Part shown: positions 1 through 11,414 of the stretch, in pieces
Numbering within the stretch: position 1 is the stretch's first letter
How the letters are laid out: every line of letters starts with the position of its first letter
NCBI GenBank assembly: GCA_014905825.1
Contig: JACGCN010000055.1
Coordinates: forward strand, 62,001 to 126,000
Length of the DNA: 64,000 nucleotides
Source of the DNA: Lyophyllum atratum
Taxonomy: Eukaryota; Basidiomycota; Agaricomycetes; Agaricales; Lyophyllaceae
Direction: 5' to 3'
Notes under the pieces: model-generated
Database searches by the model: none
The model's input: the letters and a program-made list of their open reading frames with translations, nothing else
Told to the model about the DNA's origin: nothing
Made by a program: the position numbers and the translations under genes

Positions 1-1965
1 AACTCAGGCTCCGTCATTGCAGCGCCCCTCCTTGTCCGCCCACCCACGTCGGCGTCTTCAGTATACACCTCCGCAGGCCGCTCCCGCCTTCCCTCCTCCA
101 TCGGTATCCATGGAGAACTCCACGACCCACGAAAATTCTCATCGTGTCATTCGGCGGGCAATTGTTCCGCGCGCTAAGTCGTTCGGTCAGCAGGAGCCCT
201 AGCCGTAGTGCTCTCCAGTCCGCCACTGACTGTCGCCAGCAGGCCATTCAGCATGCCAGGACTAAGCTTCCCACCCGCACGGATATGCGGGTCAGGCCAT
301 CCTCTTCAGTACCTGTGACTCCAAGTACATTCCATGAGCTACGAGTATCACCCGCCTGGAAACTCCATCACAAATCTGGATCCCAGGCGCCCAGCCTGCC
401 CACAAACCACCGCCAGCGGCTCCCGCATCAGCTTTCGGTGTCCCATGCTTGTTACTATTCCACCTGCGTTGACGGGTATCAAAGGCTGTTTTGACCGATT
501 CGCCTCATCCGAGAATGGGTATCGTGACGGCGAAAGCGAAGTACTTGATCCACGCCTGCTTGTTCGTGCAGCGTCATTTTGGGCCCAAGACCCCGGCCGG
601 ATCCCGCGTTCGAGCACATACACGAGCCTGCCGGATTCAGCAGGAACTACGTGATTTTACGCGCTACTGAGCAAGGGACGGAGGAGCCGCGTATGTTCAA
701 TGATTTCTTCGATTTCCTGTATATTTTCGGCCACTTCGTGAGTCCTCCAGTTGCATAGACAGGAACCTTATTAATGGCTCTGGCAGCCGGAGAAGATCTC
801 CAGGAGGAAGAAGACAAGGATGAAGATGAGGAAGAAAGCGCTCGGACTTCACGCGAAGTCGGTGCGGGCTTGGCCGATATCATGGAGGACAATTCCCTAT
901 TGAGCTCATCACCGTTGAGATCGAGGTCACGACGTCGGCGAATATTAGTTACTGTCGCGCAGGCTGTCCTCATGGTATAGTCCAGCATTCCTTCGCGAAG
1001 CAATGCGGTCCGCTAATCCTCTTTTCCAGCTACTCAAATCGTTTGTAGGAACTGGCGTGCTGTTCCTCAGGAAGGCGTAAGTATCATGAGACTTTCATTA
1101 TACTTGTGCCTAAGGATACGAACTAGGTTGTACAACGGTGGCCTTTTGTTCTCCGCTGTGACTTTCGTGGTCATTGCTATCTATTCATTGTACTCCTTCT
1201 TGCTTTTGGTGAAGACCAAGTTTGTTGCCATCAGGCAGCTTTGGAGGTGTGTTCTGCCTATCGCCTTCGATCCCTTGTAACACGGCATCGCAGGCATGTT
1301 ATATGGTCCTTGGATGCGGTACGTGATCCTAGGATCCATCGTCGTGTCCCAAATTGGCTTCGCCACTGTATGCACCATTTTCGTGTCCAAGACCGTCTAG
1401 GTACGCTCTCCCTAGGCCAGACAATTGCCTGCATTAGCTCATCCCCCTGGTGCAGTCATTTGCTATGGGCATCACCCATACCTGAAGTTCATCCCAGTCC
1501 AATACTTCATTCTCATGCAGCTAGTCATCTTCCTGCCGCTCGCCCTGGTTCGCGATATTGCCAAACTTGGCACAACAGCGCTCATCGCAGGCTTCTGTCC
1601 GCAACACCCCGCGCACTGACAATTGAGATCTCTGAGCCAAAGATATATATCAAGGCAGCAAGAATGTTTCAAACCCAAGGACTTCTCGCTGCCCATCGGG
1701 TCAGTCGTTTTATCATCAGAGGAGATCTGCTAGCTCACCTGCTAGTAGGCTAAATGGGCTGTGTTTTCATTTGAAGGAATCGGACTCGCAAGTCTATTCA
1801 TGCCTTTTTTTCTCTCTCTCGCACACTCTCTACGCGGGCAGACCATGCCATTTACGGAATCGATGCGCGAGCCACCGTTCACTTCCCATGTCGTACTTTG
1901 GACAGTGTCGGAGACGAGTTCTTCGACATCTAAACAAGTGTGGTTCACGCAAGGAGACAAGCAAA
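1..1965 (+). pseudogene. Decayed vacuolar amino-acid transporter (AVT3/AVT4-like, Aa_trans family)
   Basis: The intact family exports amino acids from the vacuole through about eleven membrane helices. Here the exons are recognisable in order but in different frames. A Ser/Arg-rich N-terminus lies near 144-650 (FHELRVSPAWK, RQQAIQHA, TTASGSRISF, EVLDPRLLVRA). FNDFFDFLYIFGHF is near 690 and an acidic stretch near 790. LLKSFVGTGVLFLRKA is near 1030, followed by YNGGLLFSAVTFVVIAIYSL (1131-1190), MLYGPWMRYVILGSIVV (1293-1345), YFILMQLVIFLPLALVRDIA (1503-1562), FEGIGL near 1770 and PFTESMREP near 1850. Introns with GT/AG ends are still visible between several blocks. Frameshifts near 740 and 1232, stops near 1400 and 1618, and no recognisable C-terminal helices mark it as broken. 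The 5' end may lie left of the window. Identity is confident; the exact limits are not. Confidence 0.82.
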
Positions 1966-4111
1966 AAGCATAGAAACGATTGTAAATTGCAAAGGTGATG
2001 CCCTGGTGATGCCGCTTGAGGGAATTCGGGAAGCAGATTAGTAGATCGTTGGAGCTGCTGCTGCGCAGCAAACATCCATCTTAAGTCCGAGTCAGACCTC
2101 AGAAACCACCCATCGTAAACTCCAGACTCCATATGTAATACCATTTTGAATGACTATCTTCAAGATCGCGATGACTGACTAGTGCCGTGCACCCCGGGGG
2201 GCGCCTCAGGCTGCTCGCCGCGAACCAGACAAATTATATCACGTGCCATTCTTATGGTTCCTGTGATTCTAGAATCTAAACCTCAAGCGCCTCAGGGCTA
2301 CTACTCCGCATTCGCATGTAACAGCGTTCTCCGTTGCAGGCTCGTCGCGAAACCGTTCAACTTGTCAGCGATCGTCCATTTGCTAGCAGACCATCCATGC
2401 TAATCGTCTGCTAGTCCAAGTTACGTGGCATAGCATAAACTTGCAGGGCGACCAAGGTCTTGCGCGGGTTCTTGCTGGCGGGCTTTCGCCTACCTTTCAG
2501 ATCTCCAGGTTTCTCTCTGGCGAGCGGCGTGCACCCGACTTTGTGTCGCTGCTGGCTTCCAGGAGCTTCTTCCATTGCATCTCGGCCGTATGTACAGCTA
2601 GCTATGCTCTTTTAAGGAACTAATATAAACTCTTACCAGTCTCTAGCTTCTCAAAAGCTCTAATCGAAGACTGCGATGTCCTCCTTGCTCGGCAGATTGA
2701 GGCTAGTGCCCCCAAGTGAATGCCGGCGTTGCCTTGTTGGTACACGGAGGAGATGGTAAAGCGTTGAGTACGTTATGTCTGGCGTTCAAACCCGGCGGGC
2801 AGGCACGGGCACCGCGTACATGGGAAACGGAGGTGCAGTTGGTATGCGCTTCCATACTGCAGACTACGATGGCGGCGCCAGCAAAACCTTTACGTGAGTC
2901 CCAAGGCACCACTCGACTACCGCATTTGTTTTTCACTGACCGGCGTTGGATCAGTGCGCACATTTGGCCGGAAATTAATCACTGACTCACCGGACGATCG
3001 CGCAATTGTAGAACATATCGTCAGGCACATCAGCGGCACACTCCTTTTTTCTCCCATCTTTCTGGAAGAGGCAAAGCACGCAGCACCATCTACGCAATAC
3101 CCCGCCTCTTCAAGTTCTTTCTTGGCGATCTTGACTTCCGAATCGACGCCCGGCCACTGCACCCTTCCGCCCTCCACAAGAACATTGACTATGCATAAAC
3201 CCAAGGCGACGAGAAGATGCGCAAGAAGCCGAAGGCGTTTGATCAACTGGTCATCGAGCACCGCAAGGCGACTGTCAACCGAGACTTGCATGAGAGCGAG
3301 GGTTTGAAGGTCCAAGTGTAGTTACAAGTATCAGCTCGGCAAAGTGGATAAATATAGGTATGTCTTCTTCGTGCTGCAGATGGTGCTCCAATTGACAGAG
3401 ATCTCTTCCAGTCAGCTTGAAGCGCTAACCATCACCAGAACGTTGTACACGATGCGTAACGAGGTCCATGATATCCTCGACAATGAAATCCATTTTAGAC
3501 TTAGCGGGCAGACCGCCACTAACTTGTTTGCGTGGCGCCCGCTTCCTTGGTTACAGAACTCTTGCCAAACCACACTGCTTCACTCGCTTCAACTCATCCT
3601 CAGGAAACATTGAATTTCAGATCCGGATCTGAGACGCCGGATGTGGGCCTCGCCCGCACCGATCAGGCTCCCTTCACGAAAACTGCAACCTCTTCACTCT
3701 CTTTGGCCAATCAAGATCCGCATAGTGTAGAGGGCCGGCAATAGAATGGCTTCACATTTGGGGGACGCATTTTGCAAATTCTCACACTGCGCCACGGGTA
3801 ACCTCCGTCGTCTTACACCGCAAGCCAGCTCTCCACGCATGGAATAGATAAATATCCCAGCAACTCGATGCCCCGCCTCAACCAAGGCGGCCGCACACAT
3901 TTTCCGAACCGACTTATCGCTAGGGAAAGCAAGAGGTCAGTGGCATCGGCAGGAATGTTAATCTCCACGATCGGATGCTTAGAAATTTGAAACATAGCTT
4001 ATTCTGCCTTCCGCAACGGAACTCGAGTTTAAAGCGCAGGGATTCAGCCAAGTTCAACTTCACCTTCTTACCATCCTCCACCCACGCTATCTCTGCCCCA
4101 ACATCGTACAA
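1966..4111. other. No recognisable gene
   Basis: Only short overlapping open frames are present. A stretch near 3110-3320 reads like fragmentary coding sequence (charged, with MRKKPKAFDQLVIEHRKA in one frame) but it contains a stop, and I cannot assign it to a family. It may be more decayed gene sequence like that on its left. No tRNA or clear repeat was seen. Confidence 0.4.
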
Positions 4112-7023
4112 ATGGCACGCGGCAGAGCCAAACCTTCATATCGACGACCGAGGGCAAAGCGACCTGGAGTGGCTCCTGCACCACCCACTATTAGGTCTTT
4201 GGAAGAGGCTAACGCATCTGCCAGAGCCGAGTTCAGTCGGCCTAAGGCGACGGCTGACGCCTACGACGGTCATGTTAGCCGGGGCGTCAGGTTCTTGAAA
4301 AACCTTGTCGCCGAAATGCGCCAGATTCGCCAGAATCAAGAGGAGACATCCCAGACATCCGAGATGGACACCCAGACTCGCCAGAATCCAGCGGGGACTT
4401 CCCAGACATCCGAGATGGACATGAGCGATATTCCAACCATCGACAAAAGTGACCCAACCATCGATCTCGATGTTCTTGAAAAAGCCTTCGACGACCCCCC
4501 CAATAAATACTCTGTCAAAGCCCTGCAATGGTTCCTGGTGGAGAAATGCTGTCGTCAGGGCCTTAGCGAATCCACCGGAGACGGAATTCAAGCAGCTTTC
4601 GTCAAACTTTGGACTGACATGTGAGTGATTGTTTTCGTTCAGACGTGGTAGGCTCAAGGTAGGCTAATCAATGTCTTATAGGGATCCTGATACATACGAC
4701 GCCCCATATTGTTATAATAAATTGACGGACACCGTGACTGGCTGCCCAGGCCGTGCGAAGGCAATCAAGGATTTACTGCACACCGTCGCCCTGAGGCAAA
4801 AGGCCAATGCAATTCCTCGTCATCATGCGGAAGTGATTAGGATTGAGGAGCTGGAGCAGATAGTGACCTATTCAGAGGCCCAGGCATCGTCTCGAGACAT
4901 CGACGCCAGAATCAATTCGGCGAAGCACCCTTTAAGTCGCGCCGAAAAGGGACTCAACAAGGTCGCGGCGAAGCACCTCATGATGAGAGCTTACATGGCG
5001 ACGGGCTTCACTATATGGCTAAGGTATTTCGCTTCTTATTTTCAATCCAGCATCATAAGTATTTTGCTCACGTACGATGTACAGGCTCTTCGAAGGATGT
5101 TCTCTCAGGGGCCGGAACATAAAGCACCTCATCGACAGCGATGGGAATCCTTACTTTGAGATTTTTTTGGAGCGCCGAAAAGGGTGGCAATCGAAGTCTG
5201 GGTATAATTCTCACAGTGAGCGTTTTATAGTCGTTTCATGTGACAGATACGGGGCATACTAACGTTCGAGTATAGCCAACCGGTATCATATATATAAGCA
5301 AGATGTCGATGCTATGGATATGTATACCCACCTCAAGCGGTGGTTAGATTTCCTCGACTACTCTGAACAGGCTCTAGGCCCCGACGATTTTGTCTTTCCC
5401 CATATCTCAGTCAATGGCACAATCAACCGGAAGCGAGAAATGACCCAAGACATCGTGCAGCGCCTCATTGACACCTTCGCTGCTGCCGCTGGCCTGGATG
5501 TCAAATTCACAACTCACTCGTTCAGGCGCGGCGGCGCTCAATACCGCTATGACTATGCCCCTGATGGTCAGCGATGGGCACTCTATGTTTGCCGCTGGTG
5601 GGGGAGCTGGGCGGAAGGAGAGCAGGTCAGTCATCCTTTACCTATGTTCGCCTAGTGGTAACATGGCTGATATTATGGGAGCAGATTGATACTCTCATGA
5701 AATACCTCATCGACTCCAGGCAGAGCCGAGAGATGACGCATGTTGACATGCTTCGCCCCAAGGGTTCGGGACCCAACCAGCCCGAGATCGAAGGGTTTTC
5801 CTTCGACGCGATGCGGCAGGAACTCCAGAAATACCACGCAGAGGTCATGACGACTTTGCAAACTATCCTCTCACCCAGAACAATGCCTGCTGTAACATCC
5901 ACGATCGATGCCCCACAGCCTCTCGATAGCACAAACCCACTAATATCCTCACTCCATGCACCTTTGACGACCGGCAATTCATCATCTTCACCACCGCTTG
6001 CTGCCGATTTTCCTCCTGCAGCTTCAACGTCCGACTCCCGGCAACACTCCAGACCATCTTCGTCTTCGCCACCCTCTGTCGCTCCTTGGCCTGTTCCTGC
6101 TGCACCTTTCATGCCCGGCTCCCTGCAGGGCCCCGGATCCTCTCCATCCTCGCCACCGTTTGCCACTGCGTTTTCTGCTGCACCTTCGATGCCCAACTCC
6201 CCGCAGCACCCTGGACCTTCATCGTCCTCACCACCCATCGCTCCACCTAGTTTTTTCTTGCCATGCAGTTCTACCCTGCCGACTTCCTCGCAAGCTTTCC
6301 CTGTACATCCTGCTTCCTACCCTTCGACTTCTTTAACTACGGTTTACCCCGGGCTTTCTTCATCCTCCACCTCTCCTGCCGCGCATTTACTGCCTTCAAA
6401 CATCTCATTTTCCCACTTCCCCGGCCCACTTTATACCATACCGACTGCAGGCGGCGTTATGTACTGGCAGCCACGTCCCTCTTCGGAGGTGGACCTCCCC
6501 CCAGCCCCCAGACCATTTGGGCACGCAAACTTTACTGCAATGACTGCTAGTGCCAGTATATCTGGTCCTCGCCTTCCTCAAGCCGCCGATGGATCTGAAA
6601 AGGAAAACAACCTTCCAGACCAAACTCCGGCACTCATAATACCGAAACTTGGCCTCAAGAAAGGTAATTGGCGTGATGCCCTCAAGCAATGGACTGATAA
6701 AGACCAGAACGACACTGGCACTGCGATGAAGGATTGGTCGAACAAATGGCCTGAACAAGTCAAGCTTCAGGGACTGCGTGCTGCGCTATCACAACGAAGG
6801 ACTATTGCTGAGGAGTACGCGGCGTGAGTTGCCTCATCATTCTACTCTGCAATCTTCCTAATGCAATCACAGTTGCGGTGCGACTCCTGCTCTTTTCCTA
6901 GCTGCGTACCCTTCGGCGGACGAGCAGACCTACAATCAAGTCCTCGGTGCTATTCGAGACCGCCACGGGCGCCGGAGGAAAAGCAAAAACGGTTCACCAG
7001 AAACAAGAAGCCATACCTGTTGA
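4112..7023 (+). CDS. Crypton-like tyrosine recombinase with GCR1_C-like C-terminus
   Basis: Six exons join in frame: 4112-4620, 4682-5023, 5085-5215, 5276-5625, 5685-6823 and 6873-7023, giving 873 aa. All introns are GT-AG and 49-61 nt long. The ATG has a good context (acaaATGG). The core has the tyrosine-recombinase landmarks: first Arg in CSLRGRNIKHL, a Lys in RRKGWQSK, the HxxR box in THSFRRGGAQYR, Trp in RWWGSW, and a candidate nucleophile Tyr in TLMKYLID. A long Ser/Pro-rich linker (about residues 480-730) follows. The tail has a W-x(n)-W-x(n)-RR pattern (GNWRDALKQW, MKDWSNKWPEQ, LSQRRTIAEEY) like the GCR1_C DNA-binding domain that accompanies fungal Crypton recombinases. A direct repeat (QTSEMDTQTRQNPAGTSQTS) lies in the N-terminus. 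No stop or frameshift was seen. Cryptons lack terminal inverted repeats, so the element ends could not be set. A domesticated copy is possible. Confidence 0.72.
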
Positions 7024-7585
7024 TCGTACATATATACCCTCGTACATATATACCCCCTTTCCGCTATTCGATGCATCTTCCTCTTTAATCTACTCCCCAA
7101 GTACCTTTTTCTGTATACCTGAAGCGTCCCACTCCCTTATGGGAAGCATGTACCAAGATCGATGATTGTTGAATCTGTCATACTGTTCTGCCTATCGACT
7201 GAGGCAATGCTCTCTGATCAAAGTCTTCGAACAGAGTTTCTTCAATCGATGTCAAGCATCGAGGTCTAGAAATTCGCATATCATCTGCTATCTCCGATCA
7301 ATGCATTTGACCAGAAGCAACTTATTGTCTTCGATTGAAGTAATGCACTGGTGCTCCAACGCGAAATCTATCTGATTTAGTATGCAGTGCGCGACTTGGT
7401 GAATGCCTCCCGCTTGATATGTCCCTGCTCCACTACTCTGGCAATGCATTGCGTCTAATAAAGCTTGCTTTTGCTAGCTCGTTGCGCATTACTTGAGAGA
7501 ATCCTCCATGATGGTAACTAATCGTGTCTACTTTGCGCTTTTTGACTTTGGAACCCGCGCCTGACTTTGGTTTGACTTCCGCAGA
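7024..7585. other. Intergenic, no gene seen
   Basis: AT-richer sequence with only short frames. It may contain the 3' untranslated region of the recombinase gene and the right edge of that element, but no diagnostic repeat was found. Confidence 0.35.
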
Positions 7586-8586
7586 TGGGACGAACTCCAT
7601 CAGCAACAACCGCAAGTGTCTCCGGGCGCATTTCCCAGCGGCTTAAGGAAATGCAGAAGAGGAATGCTGGCGCCCTTCACTCTGAGTTGGCTGACGACGG
7701 TGAAACCAAAGAGAAGGCTATCCAAAAAGTCGATAAGGGCAAGGGCAAGGCAGTATAGGCTGGGACATGGACCCCTTCGTCATCGTCTCCCTTGGCGAGA
7801 AAGTCTTCCGCACCCACGTCATCCGGCACTCCCTCAACCCGACGTCCGAGGAGAAGCTCCTCTTCCACATGCGGCGCTATGAGACGTCCTTTAGTGTCCA
7901 GCTCGCCGTGTGCGACTGAGGCAAGCTCAGCGGCGACGATCACATCGGGGACGCCAACTTTCAGGTACGCTGCATCTCTCCCCTTCCCTCCACTCCACGT
8001 AAGGGCTGGCGCGCTGATCAGGAGACTTAGTTGAGGGAGCTCATGAGAAGGCGCCGCAGAAGAACCCGGAGATGGGGTTGCATGCTGGGGATGAGGATAG
8101 GGAGCATGATATGGTCGAGTTTAGGCTGGAGCTTCGATGCGGGGAGGGAGGCGGGCAGGATTTGGGAGTCGAAGCATACTCCCCTCATTTACGTTCGGTG
8201 CGTTCATCGTCTTTTGAGGTTTCGCATTATATTACTGACACGGGGTACTTCTCGTATGATCTGCTGCGCCACCGGTTCTGGAGGCAGTACCTGAAGCAGT
8301 ATGACGCAGACGACACGGGGAAGATCTCGTACCTAGAGCTCACCTCCATGCTCGACTCCCTCGGGTCCACCCTCACGCGCGACACCGCCAACGCCTTCTT
8401 CACCACGCACGGGAAGCAGCCGCACGTCGATGAGCTCTCTGTCGAGGAGGTCATACTCTGCCTCGAGACCGAGCTTAGCAGGCTCGACGAGGAGAAGAGC
8501 GAGTTTGGCAACCAGTTCGAGCACTCTGATGATGCCTTTTATCAGTGCCGTCCTAAGATCAGTCTTCCTCCCTTATTCCGAAAATA
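7586..8586 (+). pseudogene. Fragment of C2/EF-hand phosphatidylserine decarboxylase (PSD2-type)
   Basis: Full-length relatives decarboxylate phosphatidylserine to phosphatidylethanolamine and carry C2 domains, an EF-hand region and a C-terminal catalytic domain. Seen here: a charged linker (GRISQRLKEMQKRNAGALHS near 7622), and a C2 core (DMDPFVIVSLGEKVF, then RHSLNPTSEEKLLFHMRRYE, 7766-7880) that runs into an in-frame TGA near 7917 where relatives have Trp. GDDHIGDANF lies near 7935, an intron around 7965-8030, then MVEFRLELR and an EF-hand-like block (FWRQYLKQYDADDTGKISYL, 8278-8337) ending in LCLETELSRLDEEK. The catalytic domain is absent. The sequence changes directly into the next fragment near 8600. 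Retained introns argue against a retrocopy. Confidence 0.68.
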
Positions 8587-8599
8587 GTTCTCGTTGGTC

Positions 8600-10029
8600 T
8601 TGAGTGTTGCAGGCATTCGAGCTCGAACGCAAAGACTCCGAGCAGAATGGTGTCGCGCCGCCGGCGTCTTCCAAGGGTTTGCAAGCCGAGAACCTCATGA
8701 AGCAAACTCGCAATTTTGTCAACCTTGTCAGTGAGCTTCTCAACGTGCCGGGCAGCGGCGAGCCTGCGTATGTCAGAGCTCAGCATGAGGCAGAGGAAGC
8801 GCACCAAGCGCACTACCTTGCTGTGCGCAACCTTGACCGCCAGCGAGTGTGCCTAGAAAAACGCCTCGAGGAGACGCTAAAGACTCTCTAGCGATGGGAG
8901 ATAGAACGTCTGTGTGTGTGCGGTAAAGACAGGTACGCATCTGGCTTTGCTTCTCATATCCCACCCTATGATTAATCTTCCTCTACCTTGATAGTGCTCC
9001 TGCAATATCAAGACACCCTCGCGAACCTGCCCAAGTCCCTTGAGCCCTCCATTGAGCGCCAGACGACCCTCGTCGCCTCCTACCAGCCGGAGAACAATCT
9101 CGCCGCGCTGCTTGAGCGCTATCGCACGGGACCTTTCCGACCTGATGCACAGGTGTGCGAGAATGTGGCTCATGATGAATTGGACGTGGTCTTTGGCATG
9201 CACTGACCACTGGCGAGGAGAAGCAAGAGCTGATCCCGCCCGTTGTCACTTCCCGCCTTGAGGGGTTGACCCAGGCATACGGGTGGCTCCCTAACGAAGC
9301 TAGTGAGCCTGATGCTATTTACTTCACTAATGGTTATTCATTATAACCTCCAGAGAAGCGGAAGGCTTGGATATATGAAGTCCCCTTACCCGCGGTCCAC
9401 CACCTTCGGGAGGCCCTTAACACTGTGCCTGCTGATCCGAGCATTCCCATTCAACTTGTTGCGAAATAGGGCGCACTGCTGATCGCAAGTACCGTCAAGT
9501 TGCCGGCCTTGGAGTTGGACCCACCCTTCACACTCTGCGGAGGCTGCGATGATCTATGGAAGTTTTATCCCACTGCTGGTCATCCGCCGCAAGGATGGAG
9601 GCGGAGAAATTGCTGAAAGGAGCATATGCAATGCTTGGGAGCGGCATTCCAGAGGCTACCGAGGGTGCAGTTGCATGTGCTTGACGCTATTCTCAAGCAT
9701 CCCAGGACGTTAGGTATTCTTGTTTGCTGCTGAGCGCACACTTTTAAACCTGGTTTTTATAGGCTGATCTACACTACGACTGCCGAGGAATCTAACGAGG
9801 TCTACATTACCAAGCTTGCACTCTCTGTTGGTCACAGTGAGTTGCTCTTTTTCCATGTCGTCCCTCCGTTGATCCTGTTTTGTAGCCATCGTGCAACCCA
9901 AGCTCGAATCAGAGCTGTCCATTCAAGGTCGTCATCCCACTCGTAAGTCTAGTCACCTTGCAAGTAACATAAAGCTAATCTTTCGTCACAGTTCTCTTTA
10001 TCGATCTGCAGAAGAACTACGATGCCATG
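8600..10029 (+). pseudogene. Fragment of F-BAR/RhoGAP gene (Rga7/Rgd2-like)
   Basis: Relatives combine a membrane-bending F-BAR domain, often a DEP domain, and a RhoGAP domain that stimulates GTP hydrolysis by Rho GTPases. An N-terminal helical block is open at 8604-8891 (SKGLQAENLMKQTRNFVNLV, KRLEETLKTL), then stops. TVLLQYQDTLANLPKSLEPS follows at about 8990 and GPFRPDAQVCENVAHDELDV near 9128. RhoGAP-like blocks come next: AWIYEVPLPAVHHLREAL (9367-9420), LIASTVKLPALELDPP, HVLDAILKHPR, EESNEVYITKLALSVGH, KLESELSIQGRHPT and LLFIDLQKNYDAM. Stops near 8891, 9467 and 9615, plus frame changes, break it. A short TG-repeat expansion near 8910 adds a frame change. Introns between the blocks are still recognisable. 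Family assignment rests on motif memory. Confidence 0.6.
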
Positions 10030-10044
10030 ATCTTCTTGCCCTGG

Positions 10045-10963
10045 CAACGTCATGACTCATCAAGAAGTACGAGAAGAAGACTGGAGCAATCGAGGCAGAG
10101 CTGAACCTGAACAAGGTGGCTTTAAGGCATACCAACGAGATGGTTGAGGAGAGGGAGGAGGCGTTGGCGATGACCGCGGAACGCCATGCCCGTGACCGAA
10201 CTTTACGCGGAGGAGCTTTGCAACCGAGTCCCCAAGTGGACTGAAAGAGAATATCCAACGAGGTATGCAGAGCCGTTTAGCTCCATCTTCTACTGTGGGA
10301 TTCTCACTTGGAGCAGGCCTATCCCCCGGGATCTGGAGAAAAAGATCAAGTTGCGCGACGAGGTGTCAATCACCTCAAGCGAACACATGACACATCTTTA
10401 AAGCGAAGTCACTCAGTTCAAGGACGCCGAAGCATCCTCCGCAAAATACATAGCAGAGGTTTGTTTGGGACGTTCGCATGAATCCGTTCTCAATCTCCAG
10501 CACAGCACGCAGTTGCGAACTTGGAGATTAAATGCGAGTGACGCCAAGATCGAGTCAAAGCGTTACAGTTCCGCTTGAAAACATTCTTATGTGGGCGAAC
10601 TTGAGCGGCATTGTTCGGTTCTCGCAGATATGCAGAAGGACCTGCGGGACGTCAAGGATGAGAAAGACGTCATGCAAATTGAGAAGATCCCGACCGAGAA
10701 CTTGGTTCACGATCCGCAGTTCACATCCCGCAGCGCTTCTCCACCCAATATACGACCTATTGCTAACCGGAATCTATCATACGCTCATGCAACCAGCCTC
10801 CCCAGTGATCAAGCCACCATCCGCAGCGCCCCAACCCCAGCCTCCGGATTTCGGCCCACCCTTGCATTCGTATATGATGCATCGCGGTCCTAAACAAAGA
10901 ACCTCGTGGAATGCGCGGATCCGTCAGGTTCAGTTTCCGAGCCTCTCGAAGCGAATAGTTTGA
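10045..10963 (+). pseudogene. Broken coiled-coil protein fragment
   Basis: Blocks rich in Glu, Lys and Leu suggest a coiled coil: KKYEKKTGAIEAELNLNK and ALRHTNEMVEEREEALAM near 10055-10160, then DMQKDLRDVKDEKDVMQIEK near 10627. A Pro/Ser-rich tail follows (ASPPNIRPIANRNLSYAHAT, 10737-10796). Blocks lie in different frames and are interrupted by stops. It adjoins the RhoGAP fragment without a gap, so it may be the decayed 3' part of the same gene or a third joined fragment. I do not recognise the family. Confidence 0.4.
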
Positions 10964-11099
10964 CTTACTGTTTTCCATCTCCTGGTGCCTGAGCACAAGG
11001 CAAGAGGAGCCTTGAATTGTTTGGGACAACCAAGGCCACCTGCGAGTTCGATCCGCCGAGCATAATCCTGCTTCCCCATTTCCCATATCATACCATGTT

Positions 11100-11144
11100 G
11101 TCTCGTAGTAGTAGTAGTAGTAGTAGTAGTAGGAGTAGTAATTT
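11100..11144. repeat. (TAG)n trinucleotide microsatellite
   Basis: About thirteen imperfect TAG/GTA triplets in a row, with one interruption (GGAG). It is located between a broken gene fragment and the next spliced gene. Confidence 0.9.
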
Positions 11145-11414
11145 ACGGGCACCACAACCGTTCATGATTTACCTCGACGCGTCATGATCATGCACCTTGT
11201 ATGTTCTTAGTCTTCAGTCAAGGTTGTCAATGAAGAATGTGCATTGAAGTGTTCATTCTCACTGCCATGCGGCCTTATTGAAGTCTCAGCCTAGCAAATC
11301 TTCAGTCACTCAGGAGCCTGAGCGTGCTTTTTTAGAACATGGAATGATCGGATCCATGTTTCATCTAAAATGTTTTATCTATAAGCACTGGAGGCTTGTC
11401 TGACCTGTACTCAA

